Part shown: one piece after another, positions 60,721-64,000 of the stretch
Position numbering within the stretch: the first letter of the stretch is position 1
Layout of the letters: the number at the start of each line of letters is the position of its first letter
From: Piscicola geometra
Taxonomy: Eukaryota; Annelida; Clitellata; Hirudinida; Piscicolidae
Reading direction: 5' to 3'
NCBI GenBank assembly: GCA_943735955.1
Contig: OX030961.1
Span: 8,374,420-8,438,419 of the forward strand
Length of the DNA stretch: 64,000 bases
Position numbers and translations under genes: made by a program
Notes under the pieces: generated by a model
Seen by the model: only the letters and a program-made list of their open reading frames with translations
Told to the model about the DNA's origin: nothing
Databases searched by the model: none

Positions 60721-63407
60721 ATGAGCGTTTCTAAAGAGGAAAAACTTTCAGTCAGTCTTCCAAATAAACAATACGCAACCACCTTGAAGCATTATACTTT
60801 CGAGGAATTTAAAGAGTTGACGACGCAATATGGTTCCATATTCTTCAGAGGTTCGAATCCAGATCTCACAAATGAAGATGAATCAGAAACAAAAGACTCA
60901 ACGAAGACAAACAATGAACATGAAAACAATAATTCAAACATTCTACAATTAGAACAAAATTATAAATGTTTCATCGGAAAATATAAACTGGTTTCATTGC
61001 TTTCGAAAGGCTTCTTTGCGCAAGTATAGCCATATCATGATTCCCAAAGATTTTTTAATACAAATTAAATGAATCTAACAAACAAATAAAATAGATATAT
61101 TTTTCAAAGATGTTTTTAGCGGAAACGACTGGTTCTAAGAAAAAGAGAGTTGTCTTGAAAGTTCAAAGGAAGACGAAGCAATCGATTGGGCAGATCAGGG
61201 ACGAGTGGCAGGCCTTGCGAAGAGTTGCAGCTGCAGTCAAAAATGCCTTCATCGTCAAACTGCTGCACTGCTGCCAAACCAGCGTTAGTCGACACATCAA
61301 AGTTCAAACCCTATTCAGACACATCGTTTAAACGTTTCCGTTTATAACTATTTTGGACTTTATTCACAAAGTTGAAGGTCTAGAAAAAGTATAAAACATC
61401 CCCTAAACAACCAAACCTTCTGGCGTGGGAGCAGACACACGCGGTCTTCTGCATGGAGCAGCTGGCCGGGGGCAGCTTGAAGGAGGTACTCGTGTGGCAG
61501 GAGAGTCTGCAGGAGGACGAGTGTCGCTTCTACAGCGCCTGCCTCCTCCTCGCACTCCACCACTTGCACTCCCTCCACATCTCCCATGGGTTAAGGCGTA
61601 CCCTCATTGCCTATTCATATCCTCTTCATTATATATTCATAGCCCTCCATTACGTATTCATAGTTCTTTCATTATATATTCCTGTTAACTTCCGTTACGT
61701 ATTCATGCCCCCTCATTACATATTCATAACCCCTTCATTATGTATTCATAGTTCCTTCATTATATATCCATAATCGTTCAATTGAATATTCATAAGAACC
61801 TTTGCTCATCTTGACATCACCTACCAAACCTACAGGGATTTGAAACTTCAGAACATCGGCTTGGATAAGAGAGGATATGCCAAACTACTGGACCTTGGTC
61901 ACGCCAGGATGTTCAGTGGGGGTGGTGCTGATGATGATGCCTTCATTGGCGCCATCTGTGCAGACTATGTTAGGCTCGCCAAGTGTGTCTATGAGATGCT
62001 GACTGGAGATGTAAGTGAGGTGGAGGCGATGATGATGATGGTGCTGGTGATGATGATGATGATGATGATGGTGGTGGTAGTGATGATGATGATGATGGTG
62101 GAGGTGGTGATGATGAAAAAAACGAAGAAGATAGTGATCTTGGTGGTGATGAAGTTTCAAATACATTAAATTGCTATAAAAGTAGCGAAAACTTGAGTGA
62201 GCATTTTACAAATAATATAATTATTCTATTATGATAATCGCCACGAAAAATGTAATGGAATATTCGAGTGAATTTTAATTGAAATTACTATTAAAGTAAA
62301 TAATTAAACTTTTTCATAAATTGACTACACAGGCGTTGAGGTCAGTGCCACTTCAACACTCACAGTTGCACAGTGACCATTTGCAACACTGCACTGTCGA
62401 ATGCGCTTCTTTCATTAGCCTGGTCATTTTGTTGAGGCTGTCATAAATTCGTTTAAATTAAATTTAAATCATTTTTTATTTTATTATATGAAATATGATC
62501 ATATTAAATATAATGATTTAAATATACTAGTATTTAATATAGTTATTTTAATATAGTAACATATATATATAAATATACATGAATATAAATCATTAAAATT
62601 TTGTCACATTTGTATGTTACGTCGTTAGAAGTTACATAAAATGAGTTCAATCGATGGCCATCTTCATTATTATAAGCCAAGCACGCAAACAGACCTCAGA
62701 TATAGACAGTCTGAAGAAGTTGTTCAACGAGAGATGCACACCCCTCCCTTCCATCCTCCCTTCCTTCCTCTCCAAGCATCCATTCTTCAAGGTAACATCC
62801 ATTTCTTAATTCTTCAAAAAATATTTTCTTACGATTAAGCGCTATTTTATTTTTCAAAATCCGCGTGAAACGAATCAGGCATGAATTCAGTTTAAAGTTG
62901 CAGACTTCATTCGTTGATAAAACAGTTGAAGGCACGCATCGGTATTTCTGAAACTCGTCTCATTTAAAACTCATCCCATTTCGTCTCATTCAGAACTTAA
63001 TTCATTAAACTCGACTATCTAAATCATTATTTAACAGTTAGGATTTTCAGTATTATAGTATAAATATAAACTAAGAAGCGACTTATTTTAAGTAAGGAGT
63101 ATCGATGAAATAGAGATTTCCATACTTAGAAGTTTGCTGAAAAATCATTGTTAAAGAATCCAATCCCAATAACTTTTATTCCCGTTTCTCCCGTTCCCGA
63201 TTTGAATGTTGATTCCCGTCCCGAAAACATATTCCCGGTTCCCGAAATTAATTTTCATTCCCGCTCCCGCGGGAGTCCCGCGGTTACCCGGTCAGATCGG
63301 GTACTCGGTCTGACGTCTACACCACACACACACTGCCACACAAGGTGGTTGCATGGGAGCAGATCATCGAGAAGAAGGCCACCCCTCCCCTCCTCGAAGA
63401 ACGACCA
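60721..63407 (+). CDS. Divergent AGC-type protein kinase, probably impaired (7 exons visible, 3' partial)
   Basis: Exons: 60721-61023, 61110-61283, 61435-61589, 61836-62010, 62333-62422 (uncertain), 62693-62791 (uncertain start), 63345-63407 ending at a GTAAGT donor, so it continues right of the window. Kinase landmarks, in order: a degenerate glycine loop (LLSKGFFAQV), the beta-3 lysine in VVLKVQRK (K118), a hinge with MEQLAGGSLKE, a catalytic loop HGDLKLQN (D212, K214, N217; Arg of HRD replaced by Gly), and DLG in place of DFG (D230). Only about 37 residues then lead to CVYEMLTGD, where an activation segment with APE and the F-helix would normally lie. The end KHPFFKVVAWEQIIEKKATPP is the AGC C-terminal extension (compare PKG, S6K and RSKR). 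The specific subfamily is not decided. The N-terminal 85 residues have no recognised domain. Confidence 0.75.
61605..61795. repeat. 20-bp repeat TCATTATATATTCATAGCCC, kinase intron 3
   Basis: About nine imperfect units with CATTACGTATTCATA variants. Confidence 0.85.
62025..62160. repeat. (GAT/GGT)n tract, kinase intron 4
   Basis: Begins shortly after the exon 4 donor; GATGATGATGGTGGTGG words. Confidence 0.85.
63160..63300. repeat. TTCCCG-rich element in kinase intron 6
   Basis: About a dozen spaced TTCCCG/GTCCCG words, with CCCGCGGGAGTCCCGCGG near 63266-63284 able to fold back on itself. It stands out from AT-rich flanks. Confidence 0.6.
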
Positions 63408-63886
63408 GTAAGTGCTTGCAAGGCAGTCGCTGTCTCAGTACCGTGGTGACGAGACAGCGACTATAACAATTGAAAATATTTAAAATTTGAACCTGTTTTC
63501 AATTTTTTATGGTTTCAAATTTTATTCTCATCACAAATGTGTCGATATAAATAAGGTTTTGACTGCGTTTTGCTTTTTGCTTTTTTAATTTTGTAAAAGC
63601 ATTAAATTAGATTTCTCATGTTAATTGAGATGAAAAGAAAATTGACTTTATATCTTGTTTAACAGGCATGTTGAATTGATAAAAAAATTTCACGATTTAA
63701 AAATGCGAAATTATCAATTTTTTGAAAGCGCCTGTTTATTTATAAAGCTTTAATTCATTCTTTTGATTTGTTAATGTTCTGCACCTTCCATTTAAACGGT
63801 AAGTACTTGTGGCGTGAATTATTTTGGGATCTGTTCAACACACTACGCTATTTTTATTCTATTTCTATGACTAGTTAGTCACATTA
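63408..63886. other. Kinase intron 7, AT-rich
   Basis: The bases CAAGGCAGTCGCTGTCTCAG ... GAGACAGCGACT near 63419-63463 form an inverted repeat (CAGTCGCTGTCTC / GAGACAGCGACT). Otherwise nothing is recognised. Confidence 0.5.
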
Positions 63887-64000
63887 TTCAGTACTACCAC
63901 CACTACTACTACCACCACTACTACTAACACCACTACTACTAACACCGCTACTACCACCACTACTACTACCACCACTACTACTAACACCACTACTACTAAC
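63887..64000. repeat. ACCACCACTACTACTA triplet repeat at window end
   Basis: ACT and ACC triplets with AACACC variants, running off the right edge. Confidence 0.9.

Overview
This window is animal nuclear DNA. Its genes are split into many short exons by GT..AG introns, the encoded proteins are metazoan families (PPP1R37, endophilin-B, DLK/LZK kinase, mitochondrial ClpX, DNAJC8), and it carries tRNA-derived SINEs and a non-LTR retrotransposon. There are no operons, ribosome binding sites or CRISPR arrays. Introns and intergenic DNA are AT-rich and unusually full of microsatellites and minisatellites. A lophotrochozoan invertebrate such as an annelid or leech fits, but the species is inference only. 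All exon boundaries below were read by eye. For each multi-exon model the exon lengths and intron phases add up to an open frame.

Layout, left to right. (1) 0.3-21.4 kb, minus strand: a PPP1R37 homologue (PP1 regulatory leucine-rich-repeat protein), 11 exons. Its intron 10 is almost entirely a 6.8 kb array of a 33-bp minisatellite, and intron 6 carries a 5'-truncated LINE. (2) 22.1-24.8 kb, plus: a small single-RRM protein resembling Lark/RBM4, head-to-head with PPP1R37. (3) 26.3-26.9 kb, plus: a possible two-exon small secreted protein. (4) 28.2-35.0 kb, minus: an endophilin-B (SH3GLB) homologue; the BAR domain is complete but only the start of an SH3 domain was found. (5) 36.6-45.1 kb, plus: a DLK/LZK (MAP3K12/13) kinase with a very long low-complexity tail. 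(6) 45.1-51.1 kb: repeats, including a 32-bp minisatellite, one weak minus-strand gene candidate and mostly empty DNA. (7) 51.1-57.0 kb, plus: mitochondrial CLPX, 12 visible exons. (8) 57.8-60.5 kb, minus: DNAJC8, 8 exons, complete. (9) 60.7-63.4 kb and onward, plus: a divergent AGC-type protein kinase with a missing APE region, sharing a 228-bp intergenic promoter with DNAJC8.

The genes do not form one pathway; they look like ordinary neighbours, often in divergent pairs. The unusual material is in the non-coding DNA. Many splice sites are built directly out of CA/GT repeats. Two copies of one SINE lie inverted around the leucine-zipper exon of the DLK gene. A SINE head abuts or forms the donor site of endophilin-B exon 3. 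A perfect 20-bp GC-rich hairpin sits alone in an endophilin-B intron.
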